Source: Tropicimonas aquimaris
GTDB lineage: Bacteria; Pseudomonadota; Alphaproteobacteria; Rhodobacterales; Rhodobacteraceae
Direction of reading: 5' to 3'
Assembly: GCF_042676185.1 (NCBI RefSeq)
Contig: NZ_JBHTJT010000038.1
Coordinates: forward strand, 186,001-250,000
Length of the DNA stretch: 64,000 bases
Part shown: positions 1-8,076 of the stretch, piece by piece
Numbering within the stretch: position 1 is the stretch's first letter
How the letters are laid out: the number at the start of each line of letters is the position of its first letter
Made by a program: the position numbers and the translations under genes
Notes under the pieces: model-generated
What the model was told of the DNA's origin: nothing
Database searches by the model: none
The model's input: only the letters and a program-made list of their open reading frames with translations

Positions 1-2
1 TC

Positions 3-2585
3 CTTTGGAACCTGCTGCTGCGCGGCGACCAGATGAGCACGCTGCTGCAGCGGTTCATCTGGGACCTGCCGCTCAAGTACAAGCGGCGGTTCATCAAGGC
101 GCTCGATACCCACCTTTCCGGGCGCTACCCGATGTTCAAGGGGCTCTCGGAGGGCTGGCCGGCGGAGAGCTACATCCCGCCCTACGTGCGTGCACCCGAA
201 GAGCGCAGCCACGATTTCGACCTCGTCAACCAAGGCTACCTCGGATATCGCAGCCTCGGCTACAGCCTGCGCGAGGTGGACCTGATCGTCTGGCTGGAAG
301 CTCTGCGCGACAAGCAATGCGAGGACCGGCCCTGCGAACTGGGCGTGCTCAAGGAGAAGATCCGCGAGAAAGAGGCGAAAACGCTCGGCGGCTGCCCGGT
401 CAAGATTCACATCCCCGAGATGCTGGACCTGATCGGCAACGGCAAGATCCGGCAGGCGCTGGAACTGATCGAGAGCTGCAACCCGCTGCCCAACGTCACC
501 GGCCGCGTCTGCCCGCAGGAACATCAATGCCAAGGCGTCTGCAAGCACACCAAGCGGCCCATCGAGATCGGCCAGATCGAGTGGTATCTGCCCGAGCATG
601 AAAAACTGGCGGACCCGGACCGGCTGAAGCGGCTCGCGGGCCACGTCAGCCCCTGGGCCGTCGCCGCAAAGCCGCCGATCGCCGTCGTGGGCTCTGGTCC
701 TTCGGGCCTGATCAACGCCTACCTGCTGGCAGCCGAGGGATTCCCGGTCACCGTTTTCGAGGCGTTCCACGAGTTGGGCGGCGTGCTGCGCTACGGCATC
801 CCCGAATTCCGTCTGCCCAACTCGCTGATCGACGACGTGGTGGCCAAGATCGACGCGCTAGGTGGGCGCTTCGTGAGGAACTTTGTGGTCGGCAAGTCGG
901 CCACGCTCGACGACCTCAAGGCCGCCGGGTTCTGGAAGATCTTCGTGGGCTCCGGCGCCGGCCTTCCGACCTTCATGAACGTGCCGGGCGAACACCTGCT
1001 CGGCGTGATGTCGGCCAACGAGTTCCTGACCCGCGTCAACCTGATGCGCGGGCGCGATCCGTCCTTCGAGACGCCGCTGCCGGACGTCGAGGGCAAGAAC
1101 GTGCTAATCGTCGGCGGTGGCAACACAGCGATGGACGCCGCGCGCACCGCGAAGCGCCTCGGCGGCAAGGTCACCATCGTCTATCGGCGCACCAAGGCCG
1201 AGATGCCGGCGCGGGTGGAGGAGCTTCACCACGCTTTGGAAGAAGGGATCGAGGTCGCCGAGTTGCGGGGCCCGCGCGAATTCGTGGGCGACAGCCACAC
1301 CCATTTCGTGACCCACGCCCTGGTGGACGTCAACGAGCTAGGCGAGCCCGACGCCTCCGGCCGTCGCCGCCCGGTGCCAACCGGCGAGACCATCGAGATG
1401 CCCGCCGACCTCGTGATCATGGCGCTCGGAAACAAGTCCAACCCGATCATCCCCGACTCCGAGCCCGGCCTGAAACTCAGCAAGTGGGGCACCATCGAGG
1501 TCGAAGGCGGCAGCCAGGAGACCTCGATCAAGGATGTCTACACCGGCGGCGACGCGGCGCGCGGCGGTTCCACCGCGATCCTCGCGGCCGGCGACGGCCA
1601 GGCGGCCGCGCGCGAGATCGTGGGCGACATCCCCTTCTCGGCCGACGAGATCAAGGAGATGGTCGGCAAGGCCGCCCATTACACCGATCTCGGGCAGGAG
1701 GATCAGCGGATCGTCCGGCACGAGGATCTGGCAGACGGGATCGTCGAGATGACGGTGCGTGCGCCGGTCGTCGCCAAGGCAGCGAAGGCCGGGCAGTTCG
1801 TCCGCGTGCTGGCGAGCCAGGACGGCGAGCTGATCCCGCTGACGTTGGCCGACTGGGACGTCGAGGCGGGCACCATCGACCTGGTGATCCAGGGGATGGG
1901 CACCTCGACCCGGCTGATGAACCGCATGGCGGTTGGCGATGCCTTTGCCGGGATCGCCGGCCCGCTGGGGCGGCCGAGCGCCGTGCACCGCTACGGGCCC
2001 GACGAGACGGTCGTCTTTGCCGCCGGCGGCGTTGGCCTGCCCGCGATCTACCCGATCGCCAAGGCGCATCTGCTGGCCGGCAACAACGTGACCATGATCA
2101 TCGGTTTCCGCTCCGCCGGGCACCTGTTCTGGACTGGCGAGGAAGAGCGGATGGGACAGCTCAAGGCCCGGTTCGGTGACAAGCTGGACGTGATCTACAC
2201 GTCCAACGACGGCACCTTCGGGATCAAGGGCTTCGTCACCACGCCTCTGGAGGAGATGCTCAAGGCCGGCTCAATCACGAACGGGCGCAAGATCGCCGAG
2301 GTGATCTCGGTCGGCCCACCGATGATGATGCGCGCGGTGAGCGACCTGACGCAGCCCTATAGCGTGCCGACGGTGGTCAGCCTCAACTCGATCATGGTCG
2401 ATGCGACCGGCATGTGCGGCGCCTGCATGGTGCCGGTGATCGAGGACGGCAAGCAAATCCGTCGCCATGCCTGTATCGACGGGCCTGAATTCGACGCGCA
2501 TACAGTCGAATGGGACAAGTTCCTGCCCCGCTTCGGCCAGTTCAAGGCGCAGGAAGTGCGCAGCCTCGAGGCGCACGGACTCTGA
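3..2585 (+). CDS. Nfn-like FAD/NAD(P) oxidoreductase fusion, GltD-like plus PyrK-like (5' end outside window)
   Basis: The reading frame is open to the left edge (codons from base 3), so the ATG at 33 is probably internal and the N-terminus is missing. Counting from that ATG: cysteine-rich GltD-type iron-sulfur region (about 105-180, with VCPQEHQCQGVC), FAD Rossmann fold (VVGSGPSG, about 219), NADP fold (VGGGNTAMDAA, about 358), then a ferredoxin-reductase-like half (about 565-850) ending in DATGMCGAC with a further Cys. An Asp followed by Cys at +5 and +8 is the [2Fe-2S] ligand pattern known from NfnA. Known families: GltD-like NfnB and PyrK-like NfnA form the electron-bifurcating ferredoxin:NADP transhydrogenase; here both lie in one chain. 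A sulfide dehydrogenase or glutamate synthase-related role is also possible. It is followed by a convergent gene. Confidence 0.85.
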   Translation, partial: LWNLLLRGDQMSTLLQRFIWDLPLKYKRRFIKALDTHLSGRYPMFKGLSEGWPAESYIPPYVRAPEERSHDFDLVNQGYLGYRSLGYSLREVDLIVWLEALRDKQCEDRPCELGVLKEKIREKEAKTLGGCPVKIHIPEMLDLIGNGKIRQALELIESCNPLPNVTGRVCPQEHQCQGVCKHTKRPIEIGQIEWYLPEHEKLADPDRLKRLAGHVSPWAVAAKPPIAVVGSGPSGLINAYLLAAEGFPVTVFEAFHELGGVLRYGIPEFRLPNSLIDDVVAKIDALGGRFVRNFVVGKSATLDDLKAAGFWKIFVGSGAGLPTFMNVPGEHLLGVMSANEFLTRVNLMRGRDPSFETPLPDVEGKNVLIVGGGNTAMDAARTAKRLGGKVTIVYRRTKAEMPARVEELHHALEEGIEVAELRGPREFVGDSHTHFVTHALVDVNELGEPDASGRRRPVPTGETIEMPADLVIMALGNKSNPIIPDSEPGLKLSKWGTIEVEGGSQETSIKDVYTGGDAARGGSTAILAAGDGQAAAREIVGDIPFSADEIKEMVGKAAHYTDLGQEDQRIVRHEDLADGIVEMTVRAPVVAKAAKAGQFVRVLASQDGELIPLTLADWDVEAGTIDLVIQGMGTSTRLMNRMAVGDAFAGIAGPLGRPSAVHRYGPDETVVFAAGGVGLPAIYPIAKAHLLAGNNVTMIIGFRSAGHLFWTGEEERMGQLKARFGDKLDVIYTSNDGTFGIKGFVTTPLEEMLKAGSITNGRKIAEVISVGPPMMMRAVSDLTQPYSVPTVVSLNSIMVDATGMCGACMVPVIEDGKQIRRHACIDGPEFDAHTVEWDKFLPRFGQFKAQEVRSLEAHGL

Positions 2586-2595
2586 CGCGACAACC

Positions 2596-2620
2596 GGCGC
2601 CTGCGGGATCCGCGGGCGCC
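2596..2620. terminator. Stem-loop between convergent genes
   Basis: Arms 2596-2606 and 2610-2620 pair over 11 bp with one mismatch around a 3-base loop. It lies between two genes that run towards each other. There is no T-tract, so termination is inferred from position. Confidence 0.45.
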
Positions 2621-2630
2621 GCATTCGCAC

Positions 2631-3302
2631 TCAGGAGGCAGCCAGCGCCGCCTTTGCGAAAACCTGTGTGGCGACCGCAGCGAAGAAAAGGATGCTGCCG
2701 GTGAGAACGAAGACGTGCCAGATCGTGTTGTGGAACAACATCCGGTCGCGCAGGTGGAAGACCACGCCAAGCGTATAAGTGATGCCCCCCGCGGCCATCA
2801 GGGCCACGACCGGGCCCGGGAGCGCCTCCAGCATCGGACGCCCTGCAAAAACCGCCGCCCAGCCCATGCCGAGATAGAGCACCAGCGAGAGCCAGCGAAA
2901 CCGCCCCGGCGCGAGAAACTTGAGCGCAGAGCCGAAGGTCGCCGTGCCCCAGAGGCCGGCCATAAGCCCCACCGGCTGGCTCCCGGACAACATGAGAAAC
3001 GGTGTGTAGGTGCCTGCGATCTTGACGTAAATTCCCGTATGGTCGAGCCGCCTAAGCAGCCCCGTCCAGCGCGCGCTGTCGATCATGTTGTAGAGAGCCG
3101 AGCAGGTCAGCATGACGATCAGCGCCGCGCCGTAAATGCTGACTCCGACGATCGCCGAGCGGCCGAGTTCCAGCAGGACCGTCGCACCGATCAGGATCGG
3201 CACCACGATCACCGCGAAACCGATGCCAACGACATGGACAACACCGTCGCTGATGCGTTCGGCGCGGCTGTAAGCCGGGCGGATGGTTGAGGCTCGTAGC
3301 AT
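2631..3302 (-). CDS. Hemolysin III / PAQR-family membrane protein
   Basis: A 223-residue polytopic membrane protein with about seven hydrophobic segments. Family hallmarks are visible: an early His in DGVVHVVG, SALYN near the third segment, RRLDHTGIYVKIAGTYTPF in the centre, and a C-terminal HNTIWHVFV. The conserved Ser, Asp and His residues are those thought to bind metal in the PAQR/HlyIII (YqfA/TrhA) superfamily. The length is typical. The name hemolysin is historical; a role in membrane homeostasis is the better guess for a free-living bacterium. It is monocistronic, and the roughly 240 bp upstream (to 3543) holds no gene I recognise, so its promoter should lie there. Confidence 0.88.
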   Translation of the reverse strand: MLRASTIRPAYSRAERISDGVVHVVGIGFAVIVVPILIGATVLLELGRSAIVGVSIYGAALIVMLTCSALYNMIDSARWTGLLRRLDHTGIYVKIAGTYTPFLMLSGSQPVGLMAGLWGTATFGSALKFLAPGRFRWLSLVLYLGMGWAAVFAGRPMLEALPGPVVALMAAGGITYTLGVVFHLRDRMLFHNTIWHVFVLTGSILFFAAVATQVFAKAALAAS

Positions 3303-3542
3303 TCATAAAAGCCTACGGATGCAGCGGCCACCTGGCAATGCCGCAGGCGGTCTGCAGGGACGACCTCACGGGATTGGGATTGGCCCGCACGGCGGCGGCG
3401 CGGGTTACCCTTCTCGGCCATAGGCGTAAATGCCGCTCCTGCAGCATTATACCGGTTTTCCGGATTGTCTTTACCGATCGCGCCCGTTTTTCCCGGCCGG
3501 AAGGGAAGTTATGTCGGCTCCACTACCAATCAGGAGCCGCAG

Positions 3543-3772
3543 ATGCCCACCCTGACCATCGTCGCACAGATCCACGCCAGTTCCGACCAGATCGAGTTCG
3601 TGAAGTCGGACCTGTTCAAGCTGATCCCCGTCGCCCGCGCCGAGGCACGTTGTGTCACCTACGATCTGCATCAAGACACCGAGGACCTGCGCCGTCTCTC
3701 GCCGCCAGCATGGCAGCAACGGAGGGCGCGATCTCCGAATTCACCTTCAGCGGCGTGACCCGGATCGGCTGA
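3543..3772 (+). pseudogene. Broken antibiotic-biosynthesis-monooxygenase (ABM) family gene
   Basis: The ATG at 3543 follows a good ribosome site (caggag). It opens a typical ABM-fold start: MPTLTIVAQIHA, then VARAEARCVTYDLHQDTED. The expected middle of the family (FMFYE-x-W...) is missing, and the expected C-terminus (AATEGAISEFTFSGVTRIG, stop at 3770-3772) continues in a different frame. The span is 230 bp against roughly 285 bp for a full family member. A deletion of about 55-60 bp that also shifts frame explains it. ABM proteins are small dimeric heme- or quinone-related oxygenases. It sits 38 bp before nfsB, with which it was probably co-transcribed as an oxidative or quinone defence pair. 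Confidence 0.75.
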
Positions 3773-3810
3773 CCCCGACGGGAATGCAAGACACAAGGAA
3801 GACAGGACAG

Positions 3811-4479
3811 ATGACCATCCACATCACCGATTTCGCCCGCAAGCGCTATACCGCCAAGGCCTATGCGCCGGACCGCCGGATCTCCGACGATGACATGAAA
3901 CAGGTGCGCGAACTGCTGCGCTTCTCCCCCTCCTCTACGAACCTGCAGCCATGGCACTTCGTCATCGCCTCCACGCCCGAGGGCAAGGAGCGGGTCGCGC
4001 GGTCGGCAGCGGAGAAATACCCGTTCAACCTGCCCGCGATCCGCAACGCCTCGCATGTCGTTGTTTTCGCGAGCCGTATCGAGGCCGACGAGGACTACCT
4101 TCTGCGCGTCCTGGCCCAGGAAGAGGCCGACGGCCGGTTTTCCGGCAACCCCGATGAGTTCAAGCCCGCGATGCACAAGGGCCGCTCGATGTTCGTCGAC
4201 ATCCACCAGAAGCAACTCGACGACGGTGCCGAATGGATGGCGCGTCAGGTCTACATCAACCTCGGCCAGTTTCTGCTCGGCGTCGCGGCGCTCGGCATCG
4301 ACGCGACCCCGATGGAGGGTGTCGACACCGACGTGCTCGACGCGGAATTCGGTTTGAAGGGAATGGGTTACCAGAGCCTCTTTGTGGTGCCCATCGGCTA
4401 TTCCGACCCGGAAGGCGACTACAACGGCACCCTGCCCAAGTCCCGCCTGACCTATGAAGACATCCTCACCGAGGTCTGA
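3811..4479 (+). CDS. nfsB: Oxygen-insensitive NAD(P)H nitroreductase / dihydropteridine reductase (NfsB type)
   Basis: A 222-residue flavoprotein that reads like E. coli NfsB from end to end: FARKRYTAKAYAPDRRI, then LRFSPSSTNLQPWHFVIAST, SHVVVFASR, EWMARQVYINLGQFLLGVAALG, and LPKSRL near the C-terminus. The family is a homodimer with FMN that reduces nitroaromatics and quinones by two-electron steps using NAD(P)H. The open frame extends upstream to 3652, but the ATG at 3811, after gacaggacag, matches the family N-terminus and lies beyond the upstream broken gene. A terminator-like hairpin follows. Confidence 0.93.
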   Translation: MTIHITDFARKRYTAKAYAPDRRISDDDMKQVRELLRFSPSSTNLQPWHFVIASTPEGKERVARSAAEKYPFNLPAIRNASHVVVFASRIEADEDYLLRVLAQEEADGRFSGNPDEFKPAMHKGRSMFVDIHQKQLDDGAEWMARQVYINLGQFLLGVAALGIDATPMEGVDTDVLDAEFGLKGMGYQSLFVVPIGYSDPEGDYNGTLPKSRLTYEDILTEV

Positions 4480-4492
4480 CGCCCACTCTTCG

Positions 4493-4519
4493 GGATGCGC
4501 GGGCGACTGCGCATCCTTT
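4493..4519 (+). terminator. Rho-independent-type terminator after nfsB
   Basis: Perfect 8-bp arms GGATGCGC (4493-4500) and GCGCATCC (4509-4516) around an 8-base loop, followed by TTT. A second short hairpin (about 4521-4534) follows. It lies between convergent nfsB and the LacI gene, so it may act in both directions. Confidence 0.6.
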
Positions 4520-4536
4520 CCGGGCCTGAGCCCGTT

Positions 4537-5559
4537 TCAGCCGCCGGGCTGCTTCGCCACCGGCGCGCCGACGGTGTCCCGGACGATCAGTTCAGCCGAG
4601 ATCTCCGAGACGGTCGGTGGCGTGGTCGGATCCTTGATTCGCTGCAACAGAACTCGCGCCAGCACACGGCCGAGCTTCTTCGGCGAGACCGCCATCGTCG
4701 TCAGCGCCGGCGTGGCGACGGCCGCATCCTCGATATCGTCGAAACCGATCACCGATACCTCGTGCCCGGGCCGCAGCCCTTCGCGCGCCAGTCCTAGACA
4801 GGCGCCGAGCGCCACCATGTCGCCGTTGCAAACGACCGCGGTGATTGCGGGATGCGCGCGCAGCAGCTCCGAAATGGCCTCCCGCGCGGCCTTTTTCGTG
4901 TCTGCCGAGGGCCAGACGATCACCGGCCCGAGCCCACGTTCTTCCATCGTCCGCTTGTAGCCTGCGATCCGCTCCTGGCGGACATAGGTCATATCGGTGC
5001 CCCCTAGGTAGGCGATATGACGGTGCCCGAGATCGGCGAGGTAGCCCGTTGCGATGGCCGTGGCCTCGGCGTTGCGGATGCCGACATGGTCGAGTTCCCG
5101 GCTCGCCGGGCGCAGGAACGTCACGGTCGGGACGGCATGGGCGGTGAGCAGATCGAGCGTCCGCTCCGGCGTCGCCAGCGCCGGCACCCAGAGCAACCCG
5201 CCACGGCGGTTCCGGATGAAGGCTTCCAGTTGCCGGCCCTGACGCTCGGCATCGTCGCGGGTGTCGAGGATGGACACGAGATACCCCTCCTCTTCCAGCA
5301 GATCGACGGCCCCGCTGACGACCTCCGCGTTGAAAGGGTTGGCGAACTGGTTGATGACGAAGCCGATCTCCCGGCTCTGGCCGGAGCGCATGGCCGCGGC
5401 GCGGGCATCTGGCACGTAGTGGAGCTTCTTAGCGGCTTCGAGAACCTTCTTGCGGGTCTTGTCCGAGATCCGCCCGGTGCCGCGCATCACCTGGCTCACG
5501 GTCGGGATCGAGACCCCCGCCTCCCTGGCCACGGTTTCGAGGGTCGGCTTGTTCGCCAT
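4537..5559 (-). CDS. LacI-family transcriptional regulator
   Basis: A 340-residue regulator. The N-terminal helix-turn-helix and hinge helix are canonical (TLETVAREAGVSIPTVSQVMRG, then YVPDARAAAMRSG). They are followed by a periplasmic-binding-protein-like effector domain (EIGFVINQFANPFNAEVV, then VSVIGFDDIEDAAVATPALTT). I chose the ATG at 5559 because it gives the normal LacI start; the frame extends to a TTG at 5622 without family similarity. It is divergent from the sugar ABC operon that begins at 5866, so it most likely represses that operon and itself, with the transported glycoside or a breakdown product as inducer. Confidence 0.9.
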   Translation of the reverse strand: MANKPTLETVAREAGVSIPTVSQVMRGTGRISDKTRKKVLEAAKKLHYVPDARAAAMRSGQSREIGFVINQFANPFNAEVVSGAVDLLEEEGYLVSILDTRDDAERQGRQLEAFIRNRRGGLLWVPALATPERTLDLLTAHAVPTVTFLRPASRELDHVGIRNAEATAIATGYLADLGHRHIAYLGGTDMTYVRQERIAGYKRTMEERGLGPVIVWPSADTKKAAREAISELLRAHPAITAVVCNGDMVALGACLGLAREGLRPGHEVSVIGFDDIEDAAVATPALTTMAVSPKKLGRVLARVLLQRIKDPTTPPTVSEISAELIVRDTVGAPVAKQPGG

Positions 5560-5865
5560 GATGCAGCAGCCCAGATATATCGTTTCATCGGAAAATTTAC
5601 TTCTCAGGCCACTTTCTGGCAAGTCTGCTCATCGCCTGCCTCATTTCAGCATTCATTCTGCGGCGCAGCGACGAATAAAATCGTTGACCGAAGATATAAC
5701 GTTGTAGCATTGTCGGCGCATCCGAGGGGAGAGTCGACCCCGCCCATGTGCATCACCCCACCTCGCGGGGCGACGCCACGGCGCTGGCCGAAAAGAGATC
5801 CCCGTCAGGAGATCGGCAGCCGGAAGGAGGTCCGGCGGTCGCACAATGGAATTCGGGAGGAATAC
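5560..5865. promoter_or_regulatory. Divergent control region with candidate LacI operator
   Basis: This 306-bp non-coding stretch is AT-rich compared with its surroundings and separates the divergent LacI gene and ABC operon. The near-perfect palindrome TATAACGTTGTA (5695-5706; 10 of 12 positions symmetric, central CG) has the form of a LacI-family operator. A second CGTTTCATCG-like half site lies just upstream of the regulator start. No gene is seen here: reading frames running through from 5017 are extensions without family similarity. The operator call is from pattern only. Confidence 0.45.
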
Positions 5866-7134
5866 ATGACCCTGAGACTCAATCTTGCAGGCGCCGTCTC
5901 CGGACTGGCCATTCTCTGCACCGGCGTCGCGGCCCAGGCCGAGGTGCTGTTCTGGTCGACCCAGGCGCGTCCGGTCGAGGAAGCGCAGGCAATGCGCGAG
6001 AACGTGCTCGCCGGTTTCGCCGACGGCGTGGATTACCAGCCCAACGAGGAAGGCCCCTGGCTGACCCGCCTTCAGGCCGAGATCCAGGCCGGTTCCGGTT
6101 CGATCGGCGTTCTGGGCGCGCTCGAAGGCAATTTCGCGGCGATCGATCCCGAGACCCTTGTCGACCTCGACGATCTCGGCGTGAAGTCGACCAGCTACAC
6201 CTACAACTCGCTGGCCATGCTCGGCACCGACAGCATGCAGTTCCTGCCCTGGATGCAGGCCAGCTACATCATGGCCGCCAACAAGGAAGCGTTGCAGTAT
6301 CTGCCCGAGGGCGCCGATATCGACGCGCTGACCTATGACCAGCTGATCGAATGGGCCGCCAACGTGCACGAGGGCGTCGGCCAGCCCAAATTCGGTTTCC
6401 CGGCCGGCCCCAAGGGGCTGAAGCACCGGTTCTTCCAGGGCTATCTCTATCCGTCCTTCACCGACGGCGTGGTCCGCACCTTCGCCTCGCCCGAGGCGGT
6501 GACGGCCTGGCAGAAGTTCCTGGAACTCTGGGAGCACACCAACCCGGCCTCGACCAACTTTTCCTTCATGCAGGAGCAGTTGCTGTCGGGAGACGCCTGG
6601 ATCGTGTTCGACCACACCTCGCGCCTTGCCCAGGCCTTCAATGACCGGCCCGACGATTTCGTGGCATTCCCGGCCCCCGCCGGCCCGACCGGCCGCGGCT
6701 TCATGCCGGTGCTGGCTGGCATCGCCATTCCGTCCACCGCGCCGGACATGGACGCCGCCAAGGAGCTGGTCAAATACCTGATGCAGCCCGAGACCCAGAT
6801 CGCGACGCTGCGGGCCACCAACTTCTTCCCGGTGGTCGAGGCAGACCTGCCCGACGACATGCCGCCCTCGGTCAAGGCCGCCGGCGCCGCCGTCGCCAAG
6901 ATGAGCGCCTCGCCCGATGCCAACCCGGGCATGCTGCCCTCCGGCCTCGGCGAAAAGAGCGGCGACTTCAGCCGGATCTACGTCGACACCTTCGAGCGCA
7001 TCGTGCTGGCCGGCCAGCCGATCGAACAGGTCCTCGAGGACCAGAAGAAGCAGCTGATGGCGATCATGGAAGAAACCGGCGCGCCCTGCTGGGCCCCGGA
7101 TGCGCCCTCCGACGGCGCCTGCCCGGTCGAGTAA
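5866..7134 (+). CDS. Sugar ABC transporter, periplasmic substrate-binding protein
   Basis: A 422-residue exported protein of the extracellular solute-binding family 1 type (MalE-like). An N-terminal signal peptide (about 1-23, cleaved near VAAQA-EVLFW) is followed by a binding-protein body with LTRLQAEIQAGSGSIGVLGAL, a FPAGPKG loop, DAWIVFDHTSRLAQAF and AAKELVKYLMQPETQ. The ATG at 5866 has a strong ribosome site (gggagg) at the right distance, and the signal peptide begins there; the frame open further upstream is not coding. It is the first gene of a five-gene operon, with a stable hairpin before the first permease gene. Confidence 0.92.
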   Translation: MTLRLNLAGAVSGLAILCTGVAAQAEVLFWSTQARPVEEAQAMRENVLAGFADGVDYQPNEEGPWLTRLQAEIQAGSGSIGVLGALEGNFAAIDPETLVDLDDLGVKSTSYTYNSLAMLGTDSMQFLPWMQASYIMAANKEALQYLPEGADIDALTYDQLIEWAANVHEGVGQPKFGFPAGPKGLKHRFFQGYLYPSFTDGVVRTFASPEAVTAWQKFLELWEHTNPASTNFSFMQEQLLSGDAWIVFDHTSRLAQAFNDRPDDFVAFPAPAGPTGRGFMPVLAGIAIPSTAPDMDAAKELVKYLMQPETQIATLRATNFFPVVEADLPDDMPPSVKAAGAAVAKMSASPDANPGMLPSGLGEKSGDFSRIYVDTFERIVLAGQPIEQVLEDQKKQLMAIMEETGAPCWAPDAPSDGACPVE

Positions 7135-7152
7135 CCACCGGCCCTTCTCCTC

Positions 7153-7177
7153 TCCGGACGGCCCCGCGCCGTCCGGA
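7153..7177 (+). other. Intra-operon stem-loop after the binding-protein gene
   Basis: Perfect 10-bp GC-rich arms (7153-7162 and 7168-7177) around a 5-base loop, between the binding-protein gene and the permease genes. Such hairpins stabilise the upstream mRNA or attenuate downstream expression, giving excess binding protein. That role is inferred; the pairing is seen. Confidence 0.6.
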
Positions 7178-7230
7178 TCCCACCGAAAAATCCATCCGGC
7201 GCCTCGCGGCGTCAGAAAAGGAGCAGTTCG

Positions 7231-8076
7231 ATGTCGCCTCGGATTCTGCCCTATCTGCTGATATTGCCAGTCACTCTCTTTCTCTGCCTGTTCTTCCTCT
7301 ACCCGTTCGTGCTCGTCGCCCAGCAGGCTTTCACGAACGGGGTCGGCTTCACCCTCGACAATTTCCGCGACGTTGTGGGCTACTGGAAGTTCCCGATTTC
7401 GTTGCAGAACACCCTTCTGCTGGCCGCGGCCGTGGTGCCCGTACAGCTCGCCCTGGCGCTGCTCATGGCGACCATGGTCAGCCGGATGGAGCGGGGCCGC
7501 GACCTAGTGCTCTATGTCTGGACCATCCCGCTTGGGATCTCCGACCTCGCCGCCGGCATCATCTGGCTCGCGATCTTCGAGCAGTCGGGCTTCCTGAACT
7601 CGATGATGACCGGGCTCGGGATCGTCGACCAGCCGGTGAACCTGCTCTCCTACCAGAACCCCGGCATGGTCTTCCTCGCCATCGCCCTGGCCGAGATCTG
7701 GCGGGCAACGGCCATCATGCTGGTCATCATCGTGGCCGGCATCGGCCTGATCCCCAAGGAATATTACGAGGCTGCCGAGGTCTTTGGAGCCTCGCCCTGG
7801 CAGCGCTTCCTGCGCATCACCCTGCCGCTGCTGCGGCCCTCGCTGCAGACTGCGCTGATCCTGCGTGTGGTGCTCGCCTTCGAGGTCTTCGCCGTGGTGG
7901 CCGCCCTCGGCGGAACGCTGTTCCCGGTCCTCATGGGTGAGATCTATGCCTACCAGTTCGACCTGCAGAACGGCCGCGCCGCCGCCGCACTTGCGCTGAT
8001 CGTGCTGGGCATCTCGATCGCCTTCACCCTCGTCATCCTGCGTGTCCTGCGCGTGCCGAAAGGAGCCACGATATGA
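7231..8076 (+). CDS. Sugar ABC transporter permease (MalF/UgpA type)
   Basis: A 281-residue inner-membrane permease with six predicted membrane segments. The cytoplasmic EAA loop is present (EYYEAAEVFGASPWQRFLRITLP at about 183-205), which contacts the ATPase. Its stop overlaps the start of the next permease by four bases (ATGA at 8073-8076), showing translational coupling. It pairs with the following gene to form the channel of the importer. The GGAG ribosome site (aaaggagcag) supports the ATG at 7231. Confidence 0.92.
   Translation: MSPRILPYLLILPVTLFLCLFFLYPFVLVAQQAFTNGVGFTLDNFRDVVGYWKFPISLQNTLLLAAAVVPVQLALALLMATMVSRMERGRDLVLYVWTIPLGISDLAAGIIWLAIFEQSGFLNSMMTGLGIVDQPVNLLSYQNPGMVFLAIALAEIWRATAIMLVIIVAGIGLIPKEYYEAAEVFGASPWQRFLRITLPLLRPSLQTALILRVVLAFEVFAVVAALGGTLFPVLMGEIYAYQFDLQNGRAAAALALIVLGISIAFTLVILRVLRVPKGATI

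Noticed and set aside
5017..5865. N-terminal extension of the sugar-binding protein
   Set aside because: It runs over the LacI gene, while the signal peptide and ribosome site place the start at 5866.
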